64,000 nt of DNA, taken from contig NZ_CANMPQ010000001.1 in NCBI RefSeq assembly GCF_947499695.1, forward strand, positions 310,001 to 374,000, in the 5' to 3' direction. Below are positions 18,108 to 27,847 of the stretch, piece after piece. The translations under genes were made by a program, and so were the position numbers. The notes under the pieces were generated by a model that worked only from the letters and a program-made list of their open reading frames with translations, was not told the origin of the DNA and did no database searches. Positions within the stretch are counted from its first letter, which is position 1; each line of letters opens with the position of its first letter. The stretch is from an uncultured Allomuricauda sp. GTDB lineage: Bacteria > Bacteroidota > Bacteroidia > Flavobacteriales > Flavobacteriaceae.

Positions 18108-19223
18108 GTGGCAAAAAGAGCATTAATTACAGGTGTTACAGGACAAGATGGTGCATATCTTAGTGAATTTCTCTTAAAAAAAGGATACGAAGTTCATGGA
18201 CTAAAACGACGTTCATCTCTTTTCAATACAGATCGAATTGATCACTTGTATCAAGACCCTCATATTGAAAATAGAAATTTCATTCTGCACTATGGAGATA
18301 TGACAGATAGCACCAATCTAATTAGATTAATTCAAGAAATCCAACCGGATGAGATATATAACTTGGCTGCAATGAGCCATGTCCATGTTTCATTTGAAAT
18401 ACCTGAATATACTGCAAATGCAGATGGTATTGGTACGTTAAGAATTCTTGATGCCGTAAGGTTGTTGGGGTTAGAGAAAAAGACGCGAATTTATCAAGCT
18501 TCCACTTCAGAATTATACGGAAAAGTGCAAGAGGTGCCACAATCGGAGACAACTCCTTTTTATCCTAGAAGTCCTTATGCTGTTGCCAAAATGTATGCAT
18601 ATTGGATTACAGTTAACTATAGAGAAGCATATGGGATGTATGCCTGTAATGGAATTTTATTTAATCATGAGTCGCCCATTAGGGGAGAGACATTTGTTAC
18701 ACGTAAAATAACAAGGGCCACGGCCAGAATAGCACTAGGATTGCAAAATAAATTTTATCTAGGGAATCTAGATGCCCAACGTGATTGGGGTCATGCCAAA
18801 GACTATGTTCGAATGATGTGGATGATATTACAACATGACCAGCCCGAAGATTGGGTAATTGCAACGGGAAAAACTACCACAGTTCGTGATTTTGTAAGAA
18901 TGAGTTTTTCTGAAGTTGGAGTTGAACTAGAATTTAGAGGGGAAGGAGTTAATGAAAAAGGGTATGTTAAAGCATGTTCGAACCCCGAATTTCAATTAGA
19001 AATTGGAAAAGAAATATTGGCGGTAGACCCAAAATATTTTAGACCTACAGAGGTTGATTTACTTATTGGAGACCCTACAAAAGCTAATAAAAAATTGGGT
19101 TGGATACCTGAATACGACTTACAAGGTTTAATAAAAGATATGATGCAAAGTGATTTGAAACTGATGCAAAAGGACCAGTATCTTAAAAAAGGAGGGTATC
19201 AAATCTTAAATTACTTTGAATAG
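18108..19223 (+). CDS. gmd: GDP-mannose 4,6-dehydratase
   Basis: Converts GDP-D-mannose to GDP-4-keto-6-deoxy-D-mannose, the first step to GDP-L-fucose. The GTG start at 18108 (371 residues) is chosen over an upstream ATG at 18066 because Gmd proteins begin just before this point and the ATG falls in the promoter. The extended SDR fold shows GVTGQDG (9-15), STSELYG with T133/E135, and the catalytic Y157-xxx-K161 in [23 protein letters not shown] is diagnostic of the family. The stop touches the start of fcl, so the two are coupled. GDP-mannose synthesis genes are not in the window. Confidence 0.95.
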   Translation: MAKRALITGVTGQDGAYLSEFLLKKGYEVHGLKRRSSLFNTDRIDHLYQDPHIENRNFILHYGDMTDSTNLIRLIQEIQPDEIYNLAAMSHVHVSFEIPEYTANADGIGTLRILDAVRLLGLEKKTRIYQASTSELYGKVQEVPQSETTPFYPRSPYAVAKMYAYWITVNYREAYGMYACNGILFNHESPIRGETFVTRKITRATARIALGLQNKFYLGNLDAQRDWGHAKDYVRMMWMILQHDQPEDWVIATGKTTTVRDFVRMSFSEVGVELEFRGEGVNEKGYVKACSNPEFQLEIGKEILAVDPKYFRPTEVDLLIGDPTKANKKLGWIPEYDLQGLIKDMMQSDLKLMQKDQYLKKGGYQILNYFE

Positions 19224-20312
19224 ATGAACAAAAGTTCAAAAATCTTTGTTGCAGGTCATCGTGGACTTGTGGGGAGCGCAATAGTAAAAAACCTACGCGC
19301 CAAGGGCTACAACAATTTACTAGTAAGGTCGAGATTTGAACTTGATTTATTGGATTCCTTTTCTGTGTCAGAATTTTTTGAAATCGAAAAACCCGAATAC
19401 GTATTTCTAGCCGCAGCAAAGGTTGGAGGAATTGTTGCAAATAATACTTATAGGGCGGACTTTATTTATGAGAATTTGATGATTCAAAGCAATATCATTC
19501 ATCAATCTTATCGAAATAATGTAAAAAAATTAATGTTCTTGGGAAGCACTTGTATTTATCCTAAGAATTGCCCTCAACCGATGAAAGAGGACTACCTTCT
19601 TACAGATGTACTTGAATATACAAATGAGCCTTATGCAATGGCAAAAATTGCAGGGATAAAAATGTGTGAAAGTTACAACTTGCAATATGGCACAAATTTT
19701 ATTTCTGTAATGCCTACCAATCTTTATGGTCCCAATGACAATTTTGATTTGGAAAAATCACATGTTTTACCTGCTTTGGTAAGGAAAATCTTGTTAGGTA
19801 AAGCACTGGAAGAATCCAATTGGAAATTCATAAAGAATGATTTGAAAGAATTACCTATTGAAAATGAAAATAGTTCATCATCTGAAAGTCATCTTCTAGG
19901 CGTTCTAGAAAAATTTGGTATATCAGTAAAAAATGATGAGGTAACAGTTGAAATATGGGGGTCTGGAAATCCGAGAAGAGAATTTCTATGGTCAGAGGAT
20001 ATGGCAGATGCATGTGTTTTTTTGATGGAAAAGCGAGATTTTAAGGACACCTATGACAAGAATACTAAAGAAATTAGGAATACACATATAAATATTGGTA
20101 CTGGGAAGGATATATCTATTAAAGAACTTGCACTATTGATAAAACAGCATGTAGGGTTCAATGGGACTTTTTATTTCAATGAAGAAAAGCCTGATGGAAC
20201 TATGGTTAAATTAACAGATGTATCCAAGCTGAACAATATGGGTTGGAGGCATTCCATTGAAATATCAGAAGGCATTAAGGCCTTATGTTCGCACTACCTT
20301 GAAACAGTTTAA
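19224..20312 (+). CDS. fcl: GDP-L-fucose synthase
   Basis: Epimerase/reductase of 362 residues that finishes GDP-L-fucose synthesis from the Gmd product using NADPH. The Rossmann loop is GHRGLVG (11-17). The catalytic set S108 (LGSTCIYP), Y137 and K141 (EPYAMAK) is intact, and NLYGPNDNFD and GSGNPRREFLW are family signatures. Compared with the usual length of about 310-320 residues it has an extra segment of about 45 residues (roughly 195-240, Ser/Glu-rich) before the WGSG motif. It begins at the base after the gmd stop. Confidence 0.95.
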   Translation: MNKSSKIFVAGHRGLVGSAIVKNLRAKGYNNLLVRSRFELDLLDSFSVSEFFEIEKPEYVFLAAAKVGGIVANNTYRADFIYENLMIQSNIIHQSYRNNVKKLMFLGSTCIYPKNCPQPMKEDYLLTDVLEYTNEPYAMAKIAGIKMCESYNLQYGTNFISVMPTNLYGPNDNFDLEKSHVLPALVRKILLGKALEESNWKFIKNDLKELPIENENSSSSESHLLGVLEKFGISVKNDEVTVEIWGSGNPRREFLWSEDMADACVFLMEKRDFKDTYDKNTKEIRNTHINIGTGKDISIKELALLIKQHVGFNGTFYFNEEKPDGTMVKLTDVSKLNNMGWRHSIEISEGIKALCSHYLETV

Positions 20313-20382
20313 AGTGCACACTTCATATATAGGTCGGATCTGGTGTATACTTCTTGGCGAAGTTTCTTTCATTCTAGCTTAA

Positions 20383-21723
20383 ATGGTTTTGAAAAAAGCG
20401 GTTGGATTACTAAAAAACAACAAAGGATTTCTCAAGTACTTGAGAAATACCTCATGGTTAATGGGGGAAAAAGTGATTCGCTTGCTACTGGCACTAACGG
20501 TAGGTGTGCTTGTTACTCGATATTTGGGACCGCAAAAATTTGGGATTCTCAGCTATGCACAGAGCTTTGTTGGTCTTTTTGCCGCTTTCTCATCATTGGG
20601 GTTAGGTGACATCCTCGTTAGGGAACTAGTGAAATCCAAAGAAAAAAATAATGTTTTGCTCGGTACAGCCTTTGGGTTGCAAACAATGGGGTCGGTTTTT
20701 ATAATGATATGCCTACTTACATTTATTTATTTTAATGATAATGAGCCAATCACAAATAAGATTATAGTTATTCTAGGGCTTATGACCTTTCTCCAAAGTT
20801 TTGGTGTTATAGCCCGTTTTTTTAATAGCCAAGTTAAAAGCAAATTTGGAGCCATACCAGGTCTGGTTGGGGTTTTCTTATCTGCCGTTATCAAACTTAT
20901 ATGTATTTGGCAGGAAGCTCCGTTAATCTATTTTGTCTATATCTTGGCTTTTGATGTGTTTTTTCTCATGGCTGGCCAACTTTATTTTTACTATAGGGCG
21001 GGTAATTCAATTTTTAAATGGAAATTTTCTTTTGAAACCGCAAAGAGTTTGCTTAGTGATTCATGGCCGCTGATACTCAGTAGTATTGTAATTTCTATTT
21101 ATATGAAGGTGGATCAAATTATGATTCAAGAAATTCTGGATAATTCTTCCGTCGGAAAATACGCAGCAGCTGTAAGACTTAGCGAAGCTTGGTACTTTAT
21201 TCCCACTATAATATGTACTTCTCTTTTTCCAGCAATAATTAATGCTAAAATCAAAAACAACGAGCTCTATTTATCTCGGTTACAAAACCTTTATGATTTA
21301 ATGGTGATACTTGGCTTTGTAATAATAGTGCCAGTTTTGGTATTTGGGGATTGGGCTATCCTAATGCTTTATGGAGATGCATTTGACCAAACCGCTTCGG
21401 TACTTAAAATACATATTTGGGCGGGTGTTTTTGTTTTCTTGGGTGTTGCTAACCAAAAATGGTTTATTAGTGAAAACCTTCAAGCATACAATATAATTTG
21501 CTTGGGTATAGGAATGGTTACGAATGTCCTATTAAATCTGTTTTTAATTCCAAGATATGGTATTTACGGAGCTGCCTTTGCAACTCTTATTTCACAATTT
21601 GTTGCCTCTGTTCTAACTCCTGTTGTTTTTAGAAAGACAAGGTCTTCATTTTTTATGATGCTAAAATCACTGTTTTTAATAAATGTTTTTGAAAGGGTAT
21701 TTAAAAATAAATCTCCCGTATAA
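20383..21723 (+). CDS. Wzx-type polysaccharide flippase
   Basis: Polytopic membrane protein of 446 residues of the polysaccharide transporter (MATE-like) superfamily, with about 12-14 hydrophobic segments. The N-terminal motif LRNTSWLMGEKVIRLLLALTVG and the TRYLGPQKFGILSYAQS stretch are typical of Wzx. MKVDQIMI and GKYAAAVRLSEAWYFIP are typical of the central helices. It would flip the undecaprenyl-linked repeat unit to the periplasm for Wzy. It is the only flippase seen in the locus, and follows fcl after about 70 bp. Confidence 0.9.
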   Translation: MVLKKAVGLLKNNKGFLKYLRNTSWLMGEKVIRLLLALTVGVLVTRYLGPQKFGILSYAQSFVGLFAAFSSLGLGDILVRELVKSKEKNNVLLGTAFGLQTMGSVFIMICLLTFIYFNDNEPITNKIIVILGLMTFLQSFGVIARFFNSQVKSKFGAIPGLVGVFLSAVIKLICIWQEAPLIYFVYILAFDVFFLMAGQLYFYYRAGNSIFKWKFSFETAKSLLSDSWPLILSSIVISIYMKVDQIMIQEILDNSSVGKYAAAVRLSEAWYFIPTIICTSLFPAIINAKIKNNELYLSRLQNLYDLMVILGFVIIVPVLVFGDWAILMLYGDAFDQTASVLKIHIWAGVFVFLGVANQKWFISENLQAYNIICLGIGMVTNVLLNLFLIPRYGIYGAAFATLISQFVASVLTPVVFRKTRSSFFMMLKSLFLINVFERVFKNKSPV

Positions 21724-21910
21724 TCTTGATTACCTTCTATTTGTAGTTCGTTTTGGGAGTGATTGATTGTATATTTAAAGTCATAATATGATATATCACC
21801 GAATTAATTTCTGTCTTATTAGCTTATCATGGATATTTGCTCTCATATTTTATATAAACTGAAGGATTTTAAAAATAACTAAAAATTAACCCTAAATCAG
21901 TCTGTTACAT

Positions 21911-23761
21911 ATGTGTGGTATTATAGGAACAGTTCCCGCGACTCCTTACGAATCATTTAAAAATTCTCTTGACACCTTAACTCATCGAGGACCTGACAGT
22001 TATGGAATAGAAAGCATTAATGATGCTGTTTCTCTTGGTCATCGCAGACTTTCAATTTTAGATATTTCTGCAAAGGGCCATCAGCCCATGCATGGTGATG
22101 ATAATCGTTACACAATTGTATTCAATGGCGAGATCTATAATTTTTTAGAAATCAAAAAAGAGCTGTTGAACCTAGGACATAGTTTTAGATCCACCTCTGA
22201 TACAGAAGTTCTCCTTAAATCCTATATACATTGGGGAGAAGAAAGTATGTTGAAGTTTAACGGGATGTGGGCATTGGCTATATGGGACAATCAAAAAAAG
22301 CAAATGTTTTTATCTCGGGATAGATTTGGGAAGAAACCTTTGTTTTATGCCTTTATAAACGGAAAGTTCATTTTCGCTTCTGAAATGAAAGCGATATTCC
22401 CATATTTTGACAAATTGGAAGTTTCGGATGATTTTAATTGGATGAAGAAGAACATCTTCTTTTATGAAGCAACCGATAAGTGTTTAATAAAGGGGATAAA
22501 AAGGTTTCCAGCTGGTTATAATGGTAATTTAAAAGATGGTAAACTAACTACATATAGGTATTGGAATACATTGGATCACCTGGTGGAAGTGCCCAAAACC
22601 TACGAGGAGCAAGTTGAACGTTTTCGTGAACTGTTTATGGATTCATGCAAACTTAGAATGCGTTCAGATGTTTCTATCGGGACTGCTTTGAGTGGTGGGC
22701 TTGATAGTAGCGCAACAATTGGTGCTATGGCCCATTTGTCAAAGAACAATAATAACTATGCCAAAGATTGGCAGCATGCATTTGTTGCCTCATTTCCAGG
22801 TACGCCATTGGATGAATCTCATTATGCTAAAATGGTGACTGATCATTTAGGGCTACAATCAACTTTTATAGATATTGAGCCTTTAGAACATTGGGGCAAG
22901 CTTGAAGAGTATTTTTACCTTTTTGAAGATTTATATATTACCTCTCCACTACCTATGATAATGCTCTATGGAGCTGTCAAAAAAAATGGAGTTACCGTAA
23001 CCCTTGATGGTCATGGAGCAGATGAATTACTGAGTGGTTATCAACAAGGAACGTTGGAAAGTTTGTGGGATGCACGGTTTAATATGAAGAGGACCAAAGA
23101 TATATTGGAGATATACCAGGGAAGTGTAAATGCAGATGAAGCCCAGTATACCAGAACAAGCAACTATAAGTTGTTCTACAACTATATGGTAAAGAAGGGA
23201 GCAAAAAAAATAATGGGAAAAACTATACCTTCTAGAGATCAGAACCATCCAAATTTTAAAAAACTGGATAACCTTACACAGTATCTTTATGCAATGTTTC
23301 ATGAGAATATACTACCTACTTTACTCAGAAACTACGACAGGTATGCAATGATCAACAGTGTAGAAATTAGAATGCCGTTCATGGATCACCGTATAGTGAG
23401 TTTTGTCAACTCACTTCCATACTCTAGTAAATTGGGAAATGGTTATACAAAAAGGATTATTAGAGATGCTTTGGATCCCTATTTGCCAAAAGAAGTTACT
23501 TGGCGAAAATCAAAGATTGGGTTTAGTTCCCCAATTGTGGATTGGATGCAAAATGAACTTAGTGAATGGTTTATGGATAATATAAGTTCAAAGTCATTTC
23601 TTGAATCCAACTTAGTGGAAAAACCAAATATTTTAAGAGAGAGAATTACAAAAATTGTTACAAAAGAGAATAGCAATTTTACCCAGGCCCAAAAATGTTG
23701 GTCGGAATTTTCACCTTACATTTGGGAAAAAGCCGTTCTTAATAAGACGGTGAACAAATAG
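21911..23761 (+). CDS. AsnB-like glutamine-dependent amidotransferase
   Basis: Asparagine-synthase-family protein of 616 residues. The N-terminal glutaminase has the nucleophile Cys2 (MCGIIG), RGPDSYG, HRRLSILD and FNGEIYN. The synthetase domain has the ATP-pyrophosphatase loop SGGLDSS (about 261-267) and DGHGADELLSGY. AsnB homologs inside O-antigen and capsule loci are known to amidate uronic acids rather than aspartate. With UDP-ManNAcA and UDP-GalA predicted from this locus, a hexuronamide is a reasonable guess. A true asparagine synthetase cannot be excluded from sequence alone. It is the first gene after a 187-bp gap without a clear promoter. Confidence 0.85.
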   Translation: MCGIIGTVPATPYESFKNSLDTLTHRGPDSYGIESINDAVSLGHRRLSILDISAKGHQPMHGDDNRYTIVFNGEIYNFLEIKKELLNLGHSFRSTSDTEVLLKSYIHWGEESMLKFNGMWALAIWDNQKKQMFLSRDRFGKKPLFYAFINGKFIFASEMKAIFPYFDKLEVSDDFNWMKKNIFFYEATDKCLIKGIKRFPAGYNGNLKDGKLTTYRYWNTLDHLVEVPKTYEEQVERFRELFMDSCKLRMRSDVSIGTALSGGLDSSATIGAMAHLSKNNNNYAKDWQHAFVASFPGTPLDESHYAKMVTDHLGLQSTFIDIEPLEHWGKLEEYFYLFEDLYITSPLPMIMLYGAVKKNGVTVTLDGHGADELLSGYQQGTLESLWDARFNMKRTKDILEIYQGSVNADEAQYTRTSNYKLFYNYMVKKGAKKIMGKTIPSRDQNHPNFKKLDNLTQYLYAMFHENILPTLLRNYDRYAMINSVEIRMPFMDHRIVSFVNSLPYSSKLGNGYTKRIIRDALDPYLPKEVTWRKSKIGFSSPIVDWMQNELSEWFMDNISSKSFLESNLVEKPNILRERITKIVTKENSNFTQAQKCWSEFSPYIWEKAVLNKTVNK

Positions 23762-23810
23762 GTTGCAATGACTATAGATTTTGAATTGCAAAATAGCAAA
23801 GAATTGATTC

Positions 23811-24521
23811 ATGGTTGGAAAATTAAAAAAATGGGTGCTCTCAAGCTCTTTTCTTACTAGAGCAGCTATTTTTTTTAGAAGGATTTATCTAAAGAGAAAA
23901 AAGGGTATTACCTATCAAAAAAACGCCTTTATTGGTTTTTCTGTGGTATGTGAGGGCAGCAATGGTTTTGGTAAGAATAGCTCAATAGTAGCTTCAAAAA
24001 TTGGCTATGGCTCATACATTGCAGAAGGAGCAAAAATAGCTAAAACAAGTATCGGAAGGTATTGCTCTATTGGGCCAAAAGTCACTTGCATATTTGGAAA
24101 ACATCCATCAAATACCTTTGTATCTACACATCCCTCATTTTTTGCATTGAAAACTCCTGTAGGATTTACTTATTCCGATAAGCAGTATTTTGAAGAATTT
24201 GCCGTTCCAAATAAAGATAACTATAGTATAATTATTGGAAACGATGTATGGATAGGGGCAAATGTATCTCTGATGGATGGAGTAAAAATTGGAGATGGAG
24301 CCATTGTTGCGGCGAATGCATTGGTAAATAAAGATGTTGAACCCTATGCCATTGTAGGTGGAGTGCCTGCTAAAATCATAAAAAAACGATTCAGGGAGGA
24401 GGAAATAGATTTCTTAGCAAACCTCAAGTGGTGGGACAAATCCAAGGAATGGATAAAAGAAAAAGCTTCACTTTTTAGAAATATCAATGACTTTATGGAA
24501 CATCTAAATACTAAAGAATAA
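23811..24521 (+). CDS. CatB-type hexapeptide O-acetyltransferase
   Basis: Protein of 236 residues with left-handed beta-helix hexapeptide repeats (SIVASKIGYGSYIAEGAKI, VWIGANVSLMDGVKIGDGA) and the CatB/xenobiotic acetyltransferase signature, with catalytic His in FGKHPSNTFVSTHPS. IVGGVPAKIIKKRF and an acidic/aromatic tail (LKWWDKS) close it. It probably transfers acetyl from acetyl-CoA to a sugar hydroxyl or amine of the repeat unit. It lies between asnB and a GT2-like gene with only 4 bp to the latter. A second, related acetyltransferase is at 31298-31939. Confidence 0.85.
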   Translation: MVGKLKKWVLSSSFLTRAAIFFRRIYLKRKKGITYQKNAFIGFSVVCEGSNGFGKNSSIVASKIGYGSYIAEGAKIAKTSIGRYCSIGPKVTCIFGKHPSNTFVSTHPSFFALKTPVGFTYSDKQYFEEFAVPNKDNYSIIIGNDVWIGANVSLMDGVKIGDGAIVAANALVNKDVEPYAIVGGVPAKIIKKRFREEEIDFLANLKWWDKSKEWIKEKASLFRNINDFMEHLNTKE

Positions 24522-24525
24522 CAAG

Positions 24526-25683
24526 ATGAATATCCCTATTGTTGTTGTAGCCTATAATAGACCGAGGTCTTTGGCCAGATTATTACAATCTTTAGACGAT
24601 GCAAAATATCCGCATCAGGATATTGATTTAATTATTAGTATTGACAAAGCCCAGAATAATCAAAGTGTTATAGACACCGCCAATAGGTTTAATTGGGAGA
24701 ATGGAGAAAAGAAGGTAATTTGTCAAGAGACCAACTTAGGTCTAAGAAAGCATATTTTAAAATGTGGTGGACTAAGTATTGAATATGGCGCGGTAATAGT
24801 TTTAGAAGATGACTTGTTTGTTTCCCCAAATTTTTACTCGTTTACAGAGCAAGCTTTGCTTTTTTCAAAAAAGGAATCTGTTATCGGCGGAATTTCATTG
24901 TACAACCATCAACTTAATGTAAATACACGTGCCAATTTTTCCGCTTTGGAAGATGGTTATGATAATTGGTATTTTCAGTTTGCCTCTTCTTGGGGGCAAG
25001 CATGGACAAAGGATCAATGGAGTGGTTTTATCCAATGGTATAACAATAATCCGGATATTGAAAATAACATAAACGTTCCTGCTTATGTAAGAAGTTGGTC
25101 TTCGAAATCTTGGCTTAAGTATAACATTGCTTATTTGGTTGAAAAGGACCTGTACTTTCTATATCCAAAAATAGCATTGGCAACAAATTTTAGCGATGCT
25201 GGAACGCACGTTGGTAATGATAGTACTATTTACCAAGTACCGTTAGACTATGGTGTGGAAAGAAAATATAGATTTTCCTTCCTTAAAGATTCTTTATCGG
25301 TATACGATGCTTTTTTTGAAAACAAAAAACTTCATGAATCCCTTGAGGTCAATCAAAATGAATTGTGTATAGACCTTTATGGATATAAATCTGAAACAAG
25401 TCAACGATACGTTCTGACTTCCAAGCTTATGAACTACAAAATAATAAGTTCTTTTGGTAAATCTTTAAAACCGCATGAGGATAATATATTACGCTCGGTA
25501 GATGGGTTCGAACTTTTTTTATATGATACCAATAGTCCAGAACAAAACCTTAATAAACAGGACTTTGATAGAAAGGTAAGTTATAATTTCAAGCTGATGC
25601 CATATAAAATAATTAGAAGGTTGTTTTTAAGGCAATCTATTTTAAAGATTAAAAATCTATGGAAAAAAATAACAAAAAGATAA
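24526..25683 (+). CDS. GT-A fold glycosyltransferase (GT2/GNT-I-like)
   Basis: Glycosyltransferase of 385 residues. It begins IPIVVVAYNRPRSLARLL, and the metal/nucleotide-sugar DxD-type motif is LEDDLFVSPNF (about residues 95-105). W-rich segments (SSWGQAWTKDQWSGF, VRSWSSKSW) follow, then a C-terminal tail without clear function. The form VVAYNRP...LEDDL resembles the small Bacteroidota group related to GNT-I (GT13) and GT2. Donor and acceptor are unknown. It is 6 bp before the Wzy gene and in the same operon. Confidence 0.8.
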   Translation: MNIPIVVVAYNRPRSLARLLQSLDDAKYPHQDIDLIISIDKAQNNQSVIDTANRFNWENGEKKVICQETNLGLRKHILKCGGLSIEYGAVIVLEDDLFVSPNFYSFTEQALLFSKKESVIGGISLYNHQLNVNTRANFSALEDGYDNWYFQFASSWGQAWTKDQWSGFIQWYNNNPDIENNINVPAYVRSWSSKSWLKYNIAYLVEKDLYFLYPKIALATNFSDAGTHVGNDSTIYQVPLDYGVERKYRFSFLKDSLSVYDAFFENKKLHESLEVNQNELCIDLYGYKSETSQRYVLTSKLMNYKIISSFGKSLKPHEDNILRSVDGFELFLYDTNSPEQNLNKQDFDRKVSYNFKLMPYKIIRRLFLRQSILKIKNLWKKITKR

Positions 25684-25689
25684 TTCGAA

Positions 25690-26871
25690 GTGCTCAAAGA
25701 GATTAAAAAAATTGGGATACCTTTTGTGGCATTATTATTTCTGTATTTGCTAAACCCTTATGGATTAAATATTTACATAGGTTATTTATTAACGGGTCTA
25801 CTAATTTTGCAAAAAGGATTTCTAATTAAAAACATAGACATAGGGTTTTTATTGTTGTTTATGTTTTCACTTGTCTATGCTGCTTTTTTTTCATTTGAAC
25901 CGAAAGCCGGAAATCAGTATATCATTATTTATGCCTTAGCGCCTGGCACCCTTTATTTAACAGGAAAATACTTTGCGGATAAAATACATGGAAACCGAAC
26001 AACTCTGGTTTTACTTTTGTTATGTGCCGGTTGTATTTTTTCCATATCTGCAATTCTATCGGTCTTTATGGATATTCTTCAAAATGGATATAACGTTGTT
26101 GACCGAAATTTACCAAATTACTGGACTGGGCAAATTATACCTGCCACAATAATGGGAGCTTATTTTACCATTGTCATGACCATACCTGCGTTATTGATAC
26201 CAGAAATAAAGAAGCTTCCGTTTGTAATGAAAGTAGTACTTCTTTTGATATACATAATATCTATAGCATGTGTGCTTAGGATTGGTAGTAGAACTCAGTT
26301 GAGTATTAGTGTCATTACTTTGTTGATATCATTATTCTATGTAATGCCCAGACAGTCTTTTAAAAGAAACTTTTTCATGTTTTCTTTTTTTGCGGTAATA
26401 ATTTTCTTTATTGCAAATACCGTAAGTTTTGATTTAGATCAGGATTGGCTTTCAGCTTTTGCCGGGCGGATGGAAGATGGAGGAGGTGAGGACATAGCCT
26501 CTGGAGGAGGCCGGACGGAAAGATGGGCAAAGTCCATGGAAAACCTATTTGAAAAACCTCTGGGTTGGAGCGAGCATGAATTTGGCCATGCCCATAATCT
26601 TTGGTTTGATGTATTAAGGATAGGAGGTTTTCTATCTTTCTTCTTGTTAATATCTTTTACTACCAATGCCTTTCTTTCTGTTAGAAAAGCCGTTAAAAAA
26701 AACAAATCGGCCTACGCTTTAAATAACTTAATGATTGTGTATACACTCTCAATTTGTATGGTTTTCATGGTTGAACCTATACTCGAAGGGATGTTCGACT
26801 TTTTCGCCTTCTTTTGCTTTTTTATCGGTGTGGTGAAAAAATATAATGCCGATTATCCTGTAATTGATTAG
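25690..26871 (+). CDS. O-antigen polymerase/ligase-like protein (Wzy)
   Basis: Integral membrane protein of 393 residues starting with GTG at 25690 (MLKEIKKIG), 6 bp after the previous stop. About ten hydrophobic helices are visible. A large periplasmic loop around residues 255-310 carries GGGRTERW and HAHNLWFDVLRIGG, matching the O-antigen ligase/polymerase (Wzy_C/WaaL) type. It would polymerise the flipped repeat unit. As the only such gene in the locus, a polymerase role is more likely than a ligase role. Confidence 0.8.
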   Translation: MLKEIKKIGIPFVALLFLYLLNPYGLNIYIGYLLTGLLILQKGFLIKNIDIGFLLLFMFSLVYAAFFSFEPKAGNQYIIIYALAPGTLYLTGKYFADKIHGNRTTLVLLLLCAGCIFSISAILSVFMDILQNGYNVVDRNLPNYWTGQIIPATIMGAYFTIVMTIPALLIPEIKKLPFVMKVVLLLIYIISIACVLRIGSRTQLSISVITLLISLFYVMPRQSFKRNFFMFSFFAVIIFFIANTVSFDLDQDWLSAFAGRMEDGGGEDIASGGGRTERWAKSMENLFEKPLGWSEHEFGHAHNLWFDVLRIGGFLSFFLLISFTTNAFLSVRKAVKKNKSAYALNNLMIVYTLSICMVFMVEPILEGMFDFFAFFCFFIGVVKKYNADYPVID

Positions 26872-26910
26872 AGTCATCCAAAAATATATTCAAGCTTTGA
26901 TACTTTACTG

Positions 26911-26918
26911 TATTTTTG
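26911..26918 (+). promoter_or_regulatory. Candidate internal -7 box (TATTTTTG)
   Basis: TATTTTTG fits TAnnTTTG and lies 47 bases before the GT2 gene at 26966, in a 94-bp gap after wzy. The nearest TTTG upstream (26896-26899) is only 11 bases away, too close for a standard -33, so an internal promoter is only a possibility. Confidence 0.25.
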
Positions 26919-26965
26919 CAGCGTTATTAGCATGAATTATACAACTACTGACCATTAACCCATTT

Positions 26966-27847
26966 ATGCAAAAATTTGCAGTTCTTCTTACATGTTTCAA
27001 CCGGAAAGAAAAGACGATTTCAGCTTTGAAGGCTCTAGAGAAAGCGTTTAATACTTCAGGAGGAAATTGGCAAATGTCAATTTATCTTACAGACGACGGT
27101 TCTACAGATGGAACCTCTCAAGCTGTGGTAGACAATTTTCCGGAAATCAACTTATTAAAGGGCACTGGATTTTTATATTGGGCTGGTGGAATGCGAAATT
27201 CTTGGAAAGAGGCCATAAAAGGTGATTATGATGCATACCTATTAATGAATGATGACACCAATATTTATGCGCATTTATTCGATTCTATAAAAAGAACACA
27301 TGAATATAGTACCTCTAATTACAGAAAAGGGGGTATCTATATTGGCACAACGGTAGATACCGAAACCAAAAAGATTACCTACGGAGGTTCGATATTTGTA
27401 AATCGATTTTTAGCTAAAATGAAAAGGCTAAAGCCTCAAGAAAACCCTGTGCCATGTCAATTGGGCAATGCAAACATTATGTGGGTGAGTAGAAATGTGG
27501 TAGAAACCATTGGGATACTGTCAGAAGGTTATGTGCATGGAATGGCGGACTATGATTATAGTCTTAGAGCTGGCAAAAAGAAATTGCCAGTATTGATTAT
27601 GCCCGGGGTTGTTGGGGAGTGTGTCAATGATCATAATGATCGTTATTTGAAATTTTTCAAACTGCCGTTAAAGGAAAGATTTAAAATGCTTAAAAATCCA
27701 ATCGGTTTTGATTTTACATCGCAATCGTATCATATGAAAAGACACTTTCCTATACGATATCCCCTCTTTATAATGACCGGGTATATTAAGGTATTGTTCC
27801 CCAAGTTATATTATCATTTATTATATAAAAAAAGAAAGAGCATTTAA
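26966..27847 (+). CDS. Family 2 glycosyltransferase
   Basis: Glycosyltransferase of 293 residues. The N-terminal nucleotide-binding part is FAVLLTCFNRKEKT with LTDDGSTDGT; LLMNDDTNIY (about residues 91-100) is the metal-binding motif. The GTGFLYWAGGMRNSW block and YVHGMADYDYSLRAG place it near the rhamnosyltransferase-like GT2 group. The acceptor is unknown. Its stop is immediately followed by the wecB start with no gap, so it may transfer the ManNAc(A) made by the next two enzymes; this is inference. Confidence 0.88.
   Translation: MQKFAVLLTCFNRKEKTISALKALEKAFNTSGGNWQMSIYLTDDGSTDGTSQAVVDNFPEINLLKGTGFLYWAGGMRNSWKEAIKGDYDAYLLMNDDTNIYAHLFDSIKRTHEYSTSNYRKGGIYIGTTVDTETKKITYGGSIFVNRFLAKMKRLKPQENPVPCQLGNANIMWVSRNVVETIGILSEGYVHGMADYDYSLRAGKKKLPVLIMPGVVGECVNDHNDRYLKFFKLPLKERFKMLKNPIGFDFTSQSYHMKRHFPIRYPLFIMTGYIKVLFPKLYYHLLYKKRKSI

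Noticed and set aside
21788..21862. 24-codon hydrophobic mini-frame before the asnB-like gene
   Set aside because: Too short, A+T-rich and without any supporting signal; chance is the simplest explanation.
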